A stretch of 64,000 nt of DNA from Blastococcus litoris. GTDB lineage: Bacteria; Actinomycetota; Actinomycetes; Mycobacteriales; Geodermatophilaceae. The notes beneath the pieces were generated by a model that had not been told where the DNA came from, did not search any database, and was given only the letters and a program-made list of their open reading frames with translations. The DNA is taken from assembly GCF_003075095.1 (NCBI RefSeq), contig NZ_QCZF01000008.1, positions 1 to 64,000 on the forward strand. Direction: 5' to 3'. Position 1 is the first letter of the stretch; each line of letters starts with the position of its first letter. Below are positions 37,337 through 44,738 of this stretch, in pieces. The position numbers were made by a program, and so were the translations under genes.

Positions 37337-37843
37337 ATGCAGTTCGGTCGGTACTACGAGGAGTTCGAGGTCGGGGCCGTCTACAAGCACTGGCCCGGCA
37401 AGACCGTCACCGAGTACGACGACCACCTGTTCTGCCTGCTCACCATGAATCACCACCCGCTGCACCTGGACGTGAACTACGCGGAGAAGACCACCGACTT
37501 CGGCAAGAACGTCGTCGTCGGCAACTACATCTACTCGCTGCTGCTGGGCATGAGCGTCCCGGACGTCTCCGGCAAGGCCATCGCCAACCTGGAGATCGAG
37601 TCGCTGCGGCACGTCGCCCCGACGTTCCACGGCGACACGATCTACGGCGAGACGACCGTGCTCGACAAGACGCCGTCCAAGTCGAAGGACGACCGCGGCG
37701 TGGTCTACGTCGAGACCATCGGCTACAAGCAGGACGGCACGGTGGTGTGCATCTTCCGCCGCAAGGTGATGGTGCCCAAGCAGTCCTACGGCGAGGCCCG
37801 TGGCGGGGAGCAGCCCGGTCGTCCGGAGCCCACCCCGCGCTGA
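37337..37843 (+). CDS. MaoC family dehydratase
   Basis: A 168-residue hot-dog-fold protein: GRYYEEFEVGAVYKHWPGKTVTEYDDHLFCLLTMNHHPLHLD has the (R)-specific enoyl-CoA hydratase signature ending NHHPLHLD with catalytic His. VVGNYIYSLLLGMSVPDVSG and LRHVAPTFHGDTIYGETTVLDK follow. Acts on an acyl-CoA, possibly in branched or C5 dicarboxylate catabolism; the exact substrate cannot be told. ATG with GGGAG upstream. It is monocistronic by position; 37108-37336 upstream holds no recognised feature. Confidence 0.88.
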   Translation: MQFGRYYEEFEVGAVYKHWPGKTVTEYDDHLFCLLTMNHHPLHLDVNYAEKTTDFGKNVVVGNYIYSLLLGMSVPDVSGKAIANLEIESLRHVAPTFHGDTIYGETTVLDKTPSKSKDDRGVVYVETIGYKQDGTVVCIFRRKVMVPKQSYGEARGGEQPGRPEPTPR

Positions 37844-37872
37844 CCGGCGGTCGCCGTGAGGTCGCGAGGGCG

Positions 37873-38289
37873 TCAGCCCGGCAGCACGCCCCACCCGCGG
37901 AGGGTCTCGACCAGCCGCGGGGTGCACGGCAACGCGTCGAGGGCGGCGGGGTCGGCGAGCACGACGTCGGCCGCGTCGTCGCCGGCCCGCGGCTCCTGCG
38001 CGGCCGGGTGGAGGGTGCACGCGAAATCGGTCACGTCGTACAGGACGGCGCCCGCGGGAATGCGCACGCTGCCGACGACGGGGCCCACCCGCACCGAGCA
38101 GCCGGTCTCCTCGAGGACCTCGCGGCGGACCGCCTGCTCGAGGGTCTCGCCGTCCTCGACCCGGCCGCCGGGCAACGACCACAGGCCCGCATGCGGGTCG
38201 TGGCCGCGCCGGATCAACAGCAGCCGGCCGGCGTCGTCCACCACGACCGCGCCGACGCACGCCACGACCGGCAGCTGCTCCGTTCCCAC
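37873..38289 (-). CDS. NUDIX hydrolase
   Basis: A 138-residue protein with a complete Nudix box, GGRVEDGETLEQAVRREVLEETG (GX5EX7REUXEEXGU), preceded by LLLIRRGHDPHAGLWSLP. It resembles ADP-ribose pyrophosphatase/MutT-type enzymes that clean up nucleoside-diphosphate derivatives. GTG 38289 is chosen since the frame extends far upstream across the divergent DUF6758 gene. Confidence 0.88.
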   Translation of the reverse strand: MGTEQLPVVACVGAVVVDDAGRLLLIRRGHDPHAGLWSLPGGRVEDGETLEQAVRREVLEETGCSVRVGPVVGSVRIPAGAVLYDVTDFACTLHPAAQEPRAGDDAADVVLADPAALDALPCTPRLVETLRGWGVLPG

Positions 38290-38364
38290 GCCCCGCACGC
38301 TACGCAGCGGTCCGCCGACGGCACGGCTTGACGAGCGGCGGCGCTCCCGCGACCGTGATGCGCG

Positions 38365-38988
38365 ATGAGCGTCACGCCGGTCTGCCCCCGATGCGGCGAG
38401 GCGCTGGTCGTCCGGCCGGGCTCGACGGCGCAGGCGTGGTGCCACACCCACGGCGCGGTCACCCCGCTGCACCACACGGTCCTGGTGGCCCACGACGCGA
38501 TCTCCGCCGTCACCGCCGACGCGCGCGTGCCCGCCTGGGTCCCCGACCCGATGCCCGCCGGCTGGTCGGTCACCGGGTTGGCGTGGGGCGGGGAACCGGG
38601 CGCCCGGGCCATCGTCGTGGACTGCGCCGGGCCGGCCCCGCTCGGCGGATCGGCCGAGCTCGTCCTGGTCGCCGAGGAGCCCGGCACCGGCGTGGGTTGC
38701 GGGTACGCCGGGCTGCCCGGGTTGGACCCCGGCGACGTCATCGAGGGGCCCTCGTCGGTGGACGTGAAGGCGCACGGCCAGCACGCCCCGCTGTGGGCGG
38801 TGCCGACCACCGACGACCGGGCCGCGTTCGTGGGCGAGGCCTACGGCGTGTGGCTCTGGCTGGTCATGTGGCCGATGAACGCCGCCTGGCTGCTGGCCGA
38901 GCAGCTCGAGCTCATCGACCTGCGCGACCGCATCTACCCCGACCTCCCGCTCGGACCGCCGAGCGAGCACCTGCTGCCCGGACGCTGA
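38365..38988 (+). CDS. DUF6758 family protein
   Basis: A 207-residue protein with an N-terminal zinc-ribbon-like CPRCGEALVVRPGSTAQAWC HTHG segment (written with a break), then a phosphatase-free soluble domain (PAWVPDPMPAGWSVTGLAWG, VDCAGPAPLGGSAELVLVAEEPG) and a Trp-rich C-terminus YGVWLWLVMWPMNAAWLLAE. It matches DUF6758, found across actinobacteria. Function is unknown. It is divergent from the NUDIX gene with 75 bases between starts. Confidence 0.83.
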   Translation: MSVTPVCPRCGEALVVRPGSTAQAWCHTHGAVTPLHHTVLVAHDAISAVTADARVPAWVPDPMPAGWSVTGLAWGGEPGARAIVVDCAGPAPLGGSAELVLVAEEPGTGVGCGYAGLPGLDPGDVIEGPSSVDVKAHGQHAPLWAVPTTDDRAAFVGEAYGVWLWLVMWPMNAAWLLAEQLELIDLRDRIYPDLPLGPPSEHLLPGR

Positions 38989-39152
38989 GCGGACCCGACC
39001 GGTCCGCATCATGATCGGCGCGTCGCCGGTGCGACCGGTGGGGCATCTGTTACCCATGGGACGAAGCAGTCCGCCGCAGTCGGGTGGACCCTGTACCCGC
39101 AGGCTCGCAGTCCCCGAGCCCTGCCCGCCCGAGCGCACCCGTGGAGGTGGCG

Positions 39153-39311
39153 GTGAACCTCAAGAAGGTCGTCACCTGGTTGGTCGTCGCATTCGTCGTC
39201 TTCTACGTCATCCAGGCTCCCGAGCAGTCCGCCGCGCTGGTGCGCAACGCCGGTCAGGCGCTGGGCGACGCGGCGTCGTCCCTGGCCCAGTTCGTCGGGT
39301 CCCTGGTCTGA
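39153..39311 (+). CDS. small single-pass membrane protein
   Basis: A 52-residue protein with one membrane helix (VVTWLVVAFVVFYVIQAP) and a small amphipathic tail. The GTG at 39153 has GGAGG five bases upstream, which settles the start over an ATG at 39084. It is followed 12 bases later by the PH-domain protein, so the two probably work together. Function is unknown. Confidence 0.8.
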   Translation: MNLKKVVTWLVVAFVVFYVIQAPEQSAALVRNAGQALGDAASSLAQFVGSLV

Positions 39312-39323
39312 CCCGCTGACGGC

Positions 39324-39974
39324 GTGAGCGGACCCACGCCCCTGGACCTCCCTCCCCGGGCGAGCAAGGACGTCGAGAAGTACCTCCTGCCCGACGAGAC
39401 GGCGGTGGTCGCCACCCGCCGGCACTGGGCCGTGCTGATCGAGCCGACCGTCAAATTCCTCCCCGTCTTCGTCGCCGGTGCCTGGCTGCTGCTCTTCGAC
39501 CCGGAGAACCGGGTGACCAGCTCCGCCGGGCTGCTCGTGATCGTCGCGGCGCTCGTCTACTACGGGCTGCGCGTGGGCGAGTGGTGGATGCGGCACTTCA
39601 TCGTCAGCACCCGTCGCGTCCTGCTGACCTCGGGCGTGATCGTCCGCACGGTGACGCTGCTGCCGCTGCGCCGCATCACCGACCTGACGTGGAAGGAGAC
39701 CCTGCTCGGGCAGGTGCTCGGCTACGGCACCTTCCGGTTCGAGTCCGCCGGGCAGCAGCAGGCGCTCTCGGAGATCACCTTCCTGCCGGGCGCCGACGTC
39801 CTCTACCGCCGGGTCAGCGCGCTGCTGTTCAGCAGCGACTGGGGCAGCGGTGGCGGCGGGGGAGGCGGCGCCGCCTCGATGGGCGACGACGAGGGCAACC
39901 CCGAGCCGCCGCAGGCCCCGCCACCGGCCCAGGGCGGGCGGCAGGACACCGAGCCCATCCCGCGCGTCACGTGA
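39324..39974 (+). CDS. PH-domain membrane protein (bPH2/DUF304-like)
   Basis: A 216-residue protein: a cytoplasmic start (KYLLPDETAVVATRRHWAVL), two membrane helices (~42-60 and ~68-86), then a bacterial PH domain: VSTRRVLLTSGVIVRTVTLLPLRRITDLTW. It ends in a Gly/Pro-rich disordered tail. bPH2 proteins are membrane-associated with unclear roles. GTG start. Confidence 0.86.
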   Translation: MSGPTPLDLPPRASKDVEKYLLPDETAVVATRRHWAVLIEPTVKFLPVFVAGAWLLLFDPENRVTSSAGLLVIVAALVYYGLRVGEWWMRHFIVSTRRVLLTSGVIVRTVTLLPLRRITDLTWKETLLGQVLGYGTFRFESAGQQQALSEITFLPGADVLYRRVSALLFSSDWGSGGGGGGGAASMGDDEGNPEPPQAPPPAQGGRQDTEPIPRVT

Positions 39975-39996
39975 GCGTGCGGCAGGCTGGGCCGTG

Positions 39997-40854
39997 ATGC
40001 GGATCGACCTGCACACCCACTCCTCGGTGTCCGACGGCACCGACACCGTCGCGGAGCTGCTCGTCACAGCCCGCGCCGCCGGTCTCGACGTCGTCGCCCT
40101 CACCGACCACGACACGACCGCGGGCTGGTCGCTCGCCGAGGCCGCGCGCCCGTCCGGGCTCACCGTCGTCCCCGGCATGGAGCTGTCCTGCCGGTGGTTC
40201 CCCGACGACCAGCCACCCATCAGCGTCCACCTGCTCGCCTACCTCTTCGAGCCCACCCACCCCGGGTTCGCCGCCGAGCGGGCGCGGCTGCGCGACGAGC
40301 GGCTCGAGCGCGGCGAGCGCATCGTGACCGCCCTCGCGGCAGCCGGCTACGGCATCTCGTGGGACCGGATCGTCGAGAGGTCCGAGGGCGGCGTCGTCGG
40401 CCGGCCGCACATCGCCCGCGCGCTGGTCGACGCCGGGGCCGCCGACTCCGTGGACCACGCCTTCGCCACCCTGCTGCACCACCGCAGCCCCTACTACGTG
40501 GCCAAGGCCGACACCGACGTGCGCGAGGGCATCGCCCTGGTCCGGGCCGCGGGCGGGGTGCCGGTGTTCGCGCACGGCCTGGCCACCAAGCGGGGCCGGG
40601 TCGTCGGTGACGCCGCGATCGCCGCGATGGCCGAGGCCGGCCTGCTCGGTCTGGAGGTCGACCACCCCGACCACTCCGAGGAGGAGCGCGCGCACCTCCG
40701 GGGGCTGGCCGCGGACCTCGGACTCATCACCACCGGGTCCAGCGACTACCACGGCACCAACAAGGTCACCCCGATCGGCGCCTGCACCACCGACCCCCAC
40801 CAGCTCGAGGCGCTGCTGGCCGCCGGGACCGGCAGCGCGCCGTTCGGCGACTGA
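39997..40854 (+). CDS. PHP domain phosphoesterase
   Basis: A 285-residue metal-dependent phosphoesterase: DLHTHSSVSDGTDT (HxH), ALTDHDTTAG, VVPGMELSCRW, a central helical insert, and near the end EVDHPDHSEEERAHL and ITTGSSDYHG. These give the metal ligands of the YciV/RNase AM (3',5'-nucleotide phosphatase) class. Likely acts on pAp or short 5'-ends of RNA; this is a family-based guess. ATG 39997 (GTG one codon earlier is possible). Confidence 0.9.
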   Translation: MRIDLHTHSSVSDGTDTVAELLVTARAAGLDVVALTDHDTTAGWSLAEAARPSGLTVVPGMELSCRWFPDDQPPISVHLLAYLFEPTHPGFAAERARLRDERLERGERIVTALAAAGYGISWDRIVERSEGGVVGRPHIARALVDAGAADSVDHAFATLLHHRSPYYVAKADTDVREGIALVRAAGGVPVFAHGLATKRGRVVGDAAIAAMAEAGLLGLEVDHPDHSEEERAHLRGLAADLGLITTGSSDYHGTNKVTPIGACTTDPHQLEALLAAGTGSAPFGD

Positions 40855-40891
40855 CCCGGGAACGTCGGACCCCGCGGCTACCGTGGCGCCC

Positions 40892-41761
40892 ATGCGCAAC
40901 CCGACCGACGGCGGGCAGGCGGTGCTGCCCGGCATGCCGAAGCGGCTGCTGCGCGCCTCGCCCCGGTCGCTGGCCGACTTCTCCGACTGCCCCCGCCGCT
41001 ACCGCTACGCCAACATCGACCGGCCCAGCCCGCCGCGAGGCCCGCGCTTCGCCCACCACACGGTCGGGACGGCGCTGCACCAGGTGCTGTCCTCGTGGTG
41101 GGACCTCCCGGTCGAGCGCCGCACCCCAGGGGCCGCGCGGCAGCTGCTGTACGCGGCCTGGTCCCCGGCCGGCTTCCGGGACGACGAGCAGTCCGACCGC
41201 TGGCGCGCGCGGGCCGCGGGCTGGCTCACCGACTACGTCGCCGAGCTCGACCCCACCGAGGAACCGCGGGCCCGCGAGCGCACCGTCAGCACCATGACCG
41301 AGCGCATGACGCTGTCGGGCCGGGTCGACCGGATCGACGAGCGCGGCGAGGAGCTCGTCGTCGTCGACTACAAGACCGGCCGGGTGCCCTGCACCGACGA
41401 CGAGGCGCGCGGGTCGCAGGCGCTGGCGCTCTACGTGCTGGCCGTCCGCCGCACGCTGCGCCGTCCCTGCAGCCGGGTCGAGCTGCACCACGTCCCCAGC
41501 GGCACGGTGGCGGCGTTCGAGCACACCGATCGGTCGCTGGCCAACCACGTCCGGCGGGCCGAGGACATCGCCGTCGACATCACCGCGGCCACCGAGCGCA
41601 TGACCGCGGGGGAGGACCCGGACGCGGCGTTCCCCGCCGTCCCCGGCCAGCAGTGCGGCTGGTGCGACTTCCGGTCCAGCTGCCCGGCCGGCCAGGCCGC
41701 CGTCCCCGCCCGGGAGACGTGGAGCTTCCTGCCGGAGGAGGACCCGGCGGCCGCTTCCTAG
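40892..41761 (+). CDS. RecB-type PD-(D/E)XK nuclease with iron-sulfur motif
   Basis: A 289-residue stand-alone nuclease: RASPRSLADFSDCPRRYRY (first Cys), the catalytic GRVDRIDERGEELVVVDYKTG (D...DxK), a QxxxY-like SQALALYVL, and the C-terminal CGWCDFRSSC that together give a four-Cys AddB/Cas4-type [4Fe-4S] box. It probably trims DNA ends. A TACCGT box before the ATG suggests a leaderless mRNA. Its stop shares the bases CTAG with the convergent MpaB gene. Confidence 0.88.
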   Translation: MRNPTDGGQAVLPGMPKRLLRASPRSLADFSDCPRRYRYANIDRPSPPRGPRFAHHTVGTALHQVLSSWWDLPVERRTPGAARQLLYAAWSPAGFRDDEQSDRWRARAAGWLTDYVAELDPTEEPRARERTVSTMTERMTLSGRVDRIDERGEELVVVDYKTGRVPCTDDEARGSQALALYVLAVRRTLRRPCSRVELHHVPSGTVAAFEHTDRSLANHVRRAEDIAVDITAATERMTAGEDPDAAFPAVPGQQCGWCDFRSSCPAGQAAVPARETWSFLPEEDPAAAS

Positions 41762-42618
41762 GCGGCCGGCTCGTCGGCCACGCGGTCCCAGCCGGCCCAG
41801 ACGATCGGGGACCGCTGCGCCCGCTGGGGGAGCCGGAGCAGGGTCTGCCGGAACGCCTTCAATGCGCCGGTCGCCGCCGCGTCGGTGAGCCCCAGGCCGG
41901 GCAGCGAGTACATCCGGCGGGCCCACTGCGGCAGCAGCGCCACCGCCAGCGCGGCCAGCCCGCCCCAGGCGCCTTGGGCCGGCGTCAGGTAGCGCACCCA
42001 GGTGGGCATCGGCGGCACCGTGACCAGGCGGTAGGCGTCCCGGGCGGCGGCGGTCACCGCCAGCTGCGGCCGGACCGCCTCGAAGTACTCCGCGAGCGCG
42101 GTCACGGAGTCCGGCGCGTCCTCCCGCGCGATCCCGATCAGCTCCGCCGCCGTCACCTGCTCGGCCACGTACCGGTCGGCGTCCTCGTCGGTCAGCGGCA
42201 CCCCGGCCCGGCGCGCCACGTGCAGCAGCGAGTCCACCTCGCAGCAGTGCACCCACAGCAGCAGGTCGGGGTCGTCGACGCGGTACGTGCGCCCCGTCGT
42301 CTCCTCCGTGGCGCCGAGGCGGCGGTGGATGCCGCGCACCCGCGCCACCGCACGTACCGCCTCGGTGCGGGTGCCGAAGGTGAGGGTGTCGACGTAGGTG
42401 GCGGTCCGGATCAGCCGCGGCCACGGCTCGTCGCGGAACCCGCCGGAGAACCGCGCGACGCCGTCCATCGCCACCGGGTGCAGCGCCTGCAGCAGCAGCG
42501 CGCGCAGCCCGCCGACGGAGAACGAAGGGTCGGAGTGCACCCGCCAGCTCACGCTCTCCGGCCCGAAGAAGCCGAGCCGGTCCTCCTCCGGGGTCCAGCC
42601 GGACGGCAGCGGCGTCAC
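41758..42618 (-). CDS. MpaB-type oxygenase (DUF2236 family)
   Basis: A 286-residue protein of the DUF2236/rubber-oxygenase-like heme family: LLLQALHPVAMDGVARFSGG supplies the conserved His, and LLLWVHCCEVDSLL the second helix His. Further blocks are RVRGIHRRLGAT and a C-terminal membrane-associating helical part. Members are heme-b oxygenases or uncharacterised. The GTG start overlaps the stop of the upstream hydrolase (GTGA), so they are coupled. It ends at a CTAG shared with the recB-like gene. Confidence 0.87.
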   Translation of the reverse strand: MTPLPSGWTPEEDRLGFFGPESVSWRVHSDPSFSVGGLRALLLQALHPVAMDGVARFSGGFRDEPWPRLIRTATYVDTLTFGTRTEAVRAVARVRGIHRRLGATEETTGRTYRVDDPDLLLWVHCCEVDSLLHVARRAGVPLTDEDADRYVAEQVTAAELIGIAREDAPDSVTALAEYFEAVRPQLAVTAAARDAYRLVTVPPMPTWVRYLTPAQGAWGGLAALAVALLPQWARRMYSLPGLGLTDAAATGALKAFRQTLLRLPQRAQRSPIVWAGWDRVADEPAA

Positions 42619-43532
42619 GACGCCGCCGAGGCGTCGGCCCAGAAGTCGAGCAGCACCTCGAGCGTGCGCGCGGGGTTCTCCACCGCGGGGGAGTGGATCG
42701 AGTTCAGGATGACCTCGTGGCGGGCGCCGAGGCGCTGCGCCATGTCCGCCTGCACGTGCGGCAGCCACGCGTCGTCGGCCTCGCCGTGCGCCACCAGCAG
42801 CGGCAGCCCAACGCCCGCCAGCTCCGCGACCCGGTCGGGCTCGTTCAGCATCGCGTCGGCCATCCCGCGCAGCCCCGCCTCGGAGTTGCGCAGGAACCGG
42901 CGGGAGTAGAACTCGCGGGTCGCGGCGGGCACGGCCTGCGCCTTGGGGTCGGTCATCGCGACCTGCTCGAGCGTCTCGTGGACGAGCTTCACCCCGCCGG
43001 CCTCGAGCAGCGGCCCGAGGTGGTCGAGCAGCTCCGCCCGCCGCCCGCGCAGCTGCCCGGGGCCCGAGCCGAGCAGCGTGAAGGAGGTGAACAGGCCCGG
43101 CTCGGCGAGCACCGCGGCGCGCGTGACCAGGCCGCCGAAGCTGTGGCCCAGCAGGTGCAGGGGCTCGCCCGACTCCTCGCGCAGGACCCGCGCGACGGCG
43201 ACGACGTCGCGACCCAGCTCCTCGACCGAGTAGGCGGACGGGTCGTCGGGGCCCGGCGACTCGTACTGCCCGCGCTGGTCGATCGCGACCACCCGGTACC
43301 CCGCCTCGCAGAGCGGCCGCAGCAGGGGAGCGAAGTCCTCCTTGCTGCCGGTGTAGCCCGCGACCAGCAGGGTCGTGCCGCGCACCGCCTCGCCGCCGGT
43401 GTCCAGCGCGGCCAGCGGGCCGGCGCCCCCGGAGAAGGTGCGGTGCGCCGCGTCGTGGTCGGCGAGCTGCCGCAGGTCGTCGGGGGCGATGGCGAGGGAC
43501 ACGATGTCGTCGGGGCCGCCGGGCATGACCAT
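42615..43532 (-). CDS. alpha/beta hydrolase
   Basis: A 305-residue hydrolase: TTLLVAGYTGSKEDFAPLLR, VVAIDQRGQYESPGP, the nucleophile elbow LLGHSFGGLV (Ser), LLVAHGEADDAWLP (acid) and ILNSIHSPAVENPA (His). Catalytic triad intact. The start at ATG 43532 is used; an ATG two codons later is equally possible. Forms a coupled pair with the MpaB-type gene. Substrate unknown. Confidence 0.88.
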   Translation of the reverse strand: MVMPGGPDDIVSLAIAPDDLRQLADHDAAHRTFSGGAGPLAALDTGGEAVRGTTLLVAGYTGSKEDFAPLLRPLCEAGYRVVAIDQRGQYESPGPDDPSAYSVEELGRDVVAVARVLREESGEPLHLLGHSFGGLVTRAAVLAEPGLFTSFTLLGSGPGQLRGRRAELLDHLGPLLEAGGVKLVHETLEQVAMTDPKAQAVPAATREFYSRRFLRNSEAGLRGMADAMLNEPDRVAELAGVGLPLLVAHGEADDAWLPHVQADMAQRLGARHEVILNSIHSPAVENPARTLEVLLDFWADASAAS

Positions 43533-43575
43533 GGTCCCCAGTGAACCTCGCCCCAGCGCGCCGTGCAGCGGCGGG

Positions 43576-44724
43576 TCAGCGGTAGCCGAGCACCTGGTCG
43601 TCGAGCCGCAGCAGGACGACGGGGCCGATCGCCGACGCTGTGCCGCCGCCGGGCAGTCCGCCGACGGCGGAGCGCGCCGACTCAGCGCCCGTGGCGGGGT
43701 CCCGGAAGGAGAAGCCGTCGGCATCGGGCAGCACCAGCGCGGGCGGCCGCGCCGGGTCCTTGGGCGGTGCCGCGGCCACCGGCAGCCCGGTCGCCGGGGC
43801 CTCCCACGACCGCTCCCCGGACGCGGTGTCCAGCGCCGTCACGGTGCCGCCGATCCGCACCAGCGAGACCGTGCCGACGGTCGACTGCTGGACGTCGGTC
43901 ACGTCGGCCGGCACCGGCAGCCGCGCCAGCTCCGTGCCGTCGGGGCCGGCGAGCGTCTGCACCTCGTCGCCGACGAGCACCGTCACCACGCCATCGGCCC
44001 CGAGCAGGCGCACGACGTCACCCGCGGCCACCGGCAGGTCGCGGCTCCAGTTCGGCGAGCCGGCGAAGCCGTCGAGCAGGCGCACCTGCACCTGATCCCT
44101 GTCGGAGCAGCGCTGCAGGACGACGACGCCGGTGCTGCCGACGTCCGCGCCCACCAGCCGGCAGCTCTCCGGAGCGGCGTACCGCCAGCGGACGTTGTTG
44201 CCGCGCGGGTCCAGCGTCAGCACGCCGGTCGGGTTGCTGGCCAGCACGATCGACCGGGTCGAGTCCAGGACGGCGTCGCCGGCGAGGCTCAGGCTCCGGG
44301 TCCAGGCGCGCACCCCGGTCGAGGCGTGGAGCGCGACAGCCTCGTCGCACCGGTCCGCCGTGGCGAACACGGCGACCACGACCCCGTCGGTGGCCGTCAC
44401 GCCGCACATGCGGGCGTTCGAGCGGGTGTAGTGCCAGGCCTCCTCTCCGGTGACCGGGTCGAGCGCGCGCACCCCGTGCTCGGAGCCGACGATCACCCGG
44501 CCCTCGGCCAGCACCACCTCGGGCAGCGGACCGCCGTCGGCCGACCACGCCTGCGAGACGGCACCGGCCGGCGTCCCGGTGGGGACGTCGGCCGGTGAGG
44601 CGGTGGTGCTCTCCGTGGCGGCCGCGTCGGAGCCCCGCCAGAGCAGGGTCGCGACGAGCAGCAGCGCCAGGCCGGCCGCGGTCCACACCCAGACCCGCAG
44701 CGGCGGGAGGCGGAGTGCGGACAC
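43576..44724 (-). CDS. PQQ-like beta-propeller membrane-anchored protein
   Basis: A 382-residue protein: one N-terminal membrane anchor (VWVWTAAGLALLLVATLLW), a Ser/Thr/Pro linker, and ~6-7 outer-surface beta-propeller repeats, e.g. VRALDPVTGEEAWHYTR, VALHASTGVRAWTRS, TVTALDTASGERSWEAP. Three or four cysteines (RMCGV, DRCDE, ESCRL, QRCSD) may form disulfides, as expected outside the cytoplasm. It lies 14 bases after rhlE, corresponding to Rv3212 by position. Function is unknown. Confidence 0.85.
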   Translation of the reverse strand: MSALRLPPLRVWVWTAAGLALLLVATLLWRGSDAAATESTTASPADVPTGTPAGAVSQAWSADGGPLPEVVLAEGRVIVGSEHGVRALDPVTGEEAWHYTRSNARMCGVTATDGVVVAVFATADRCDEAVALHASTGVRAWTRSLSLAGDAVLDSTRSIVLASNPTGVLTLDPRGNNVRWRYAAPESCRLVGADVGSTGVVVLQRCSDRDQVQVRLLDGFAGSPNWSRDLPVAAGDVVRLLGADGVVTVLVGDEVQTLAGPDGTELARLPVPADVTDVQQSTVGTVSLVRIGGTVTALDTASGERSWEAPATGLPVAAAPPKDPARPPALVLPDADGFSFRDPATGAESARSAVGGLPGGGTASAIGPVVLLRLDDQVLGYR

Positions 44725-44738
44725 GGCGACCGGGTGGA

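Noticed and set aside
37873-39138. A 421-residue NUDIX protein reading back through the DUF6758 gene
   Set aside because: The extra N-terminal 280 residues are the antisense of DUF6758; the GTG at 38289 gives a normal-length NUDIX protein.
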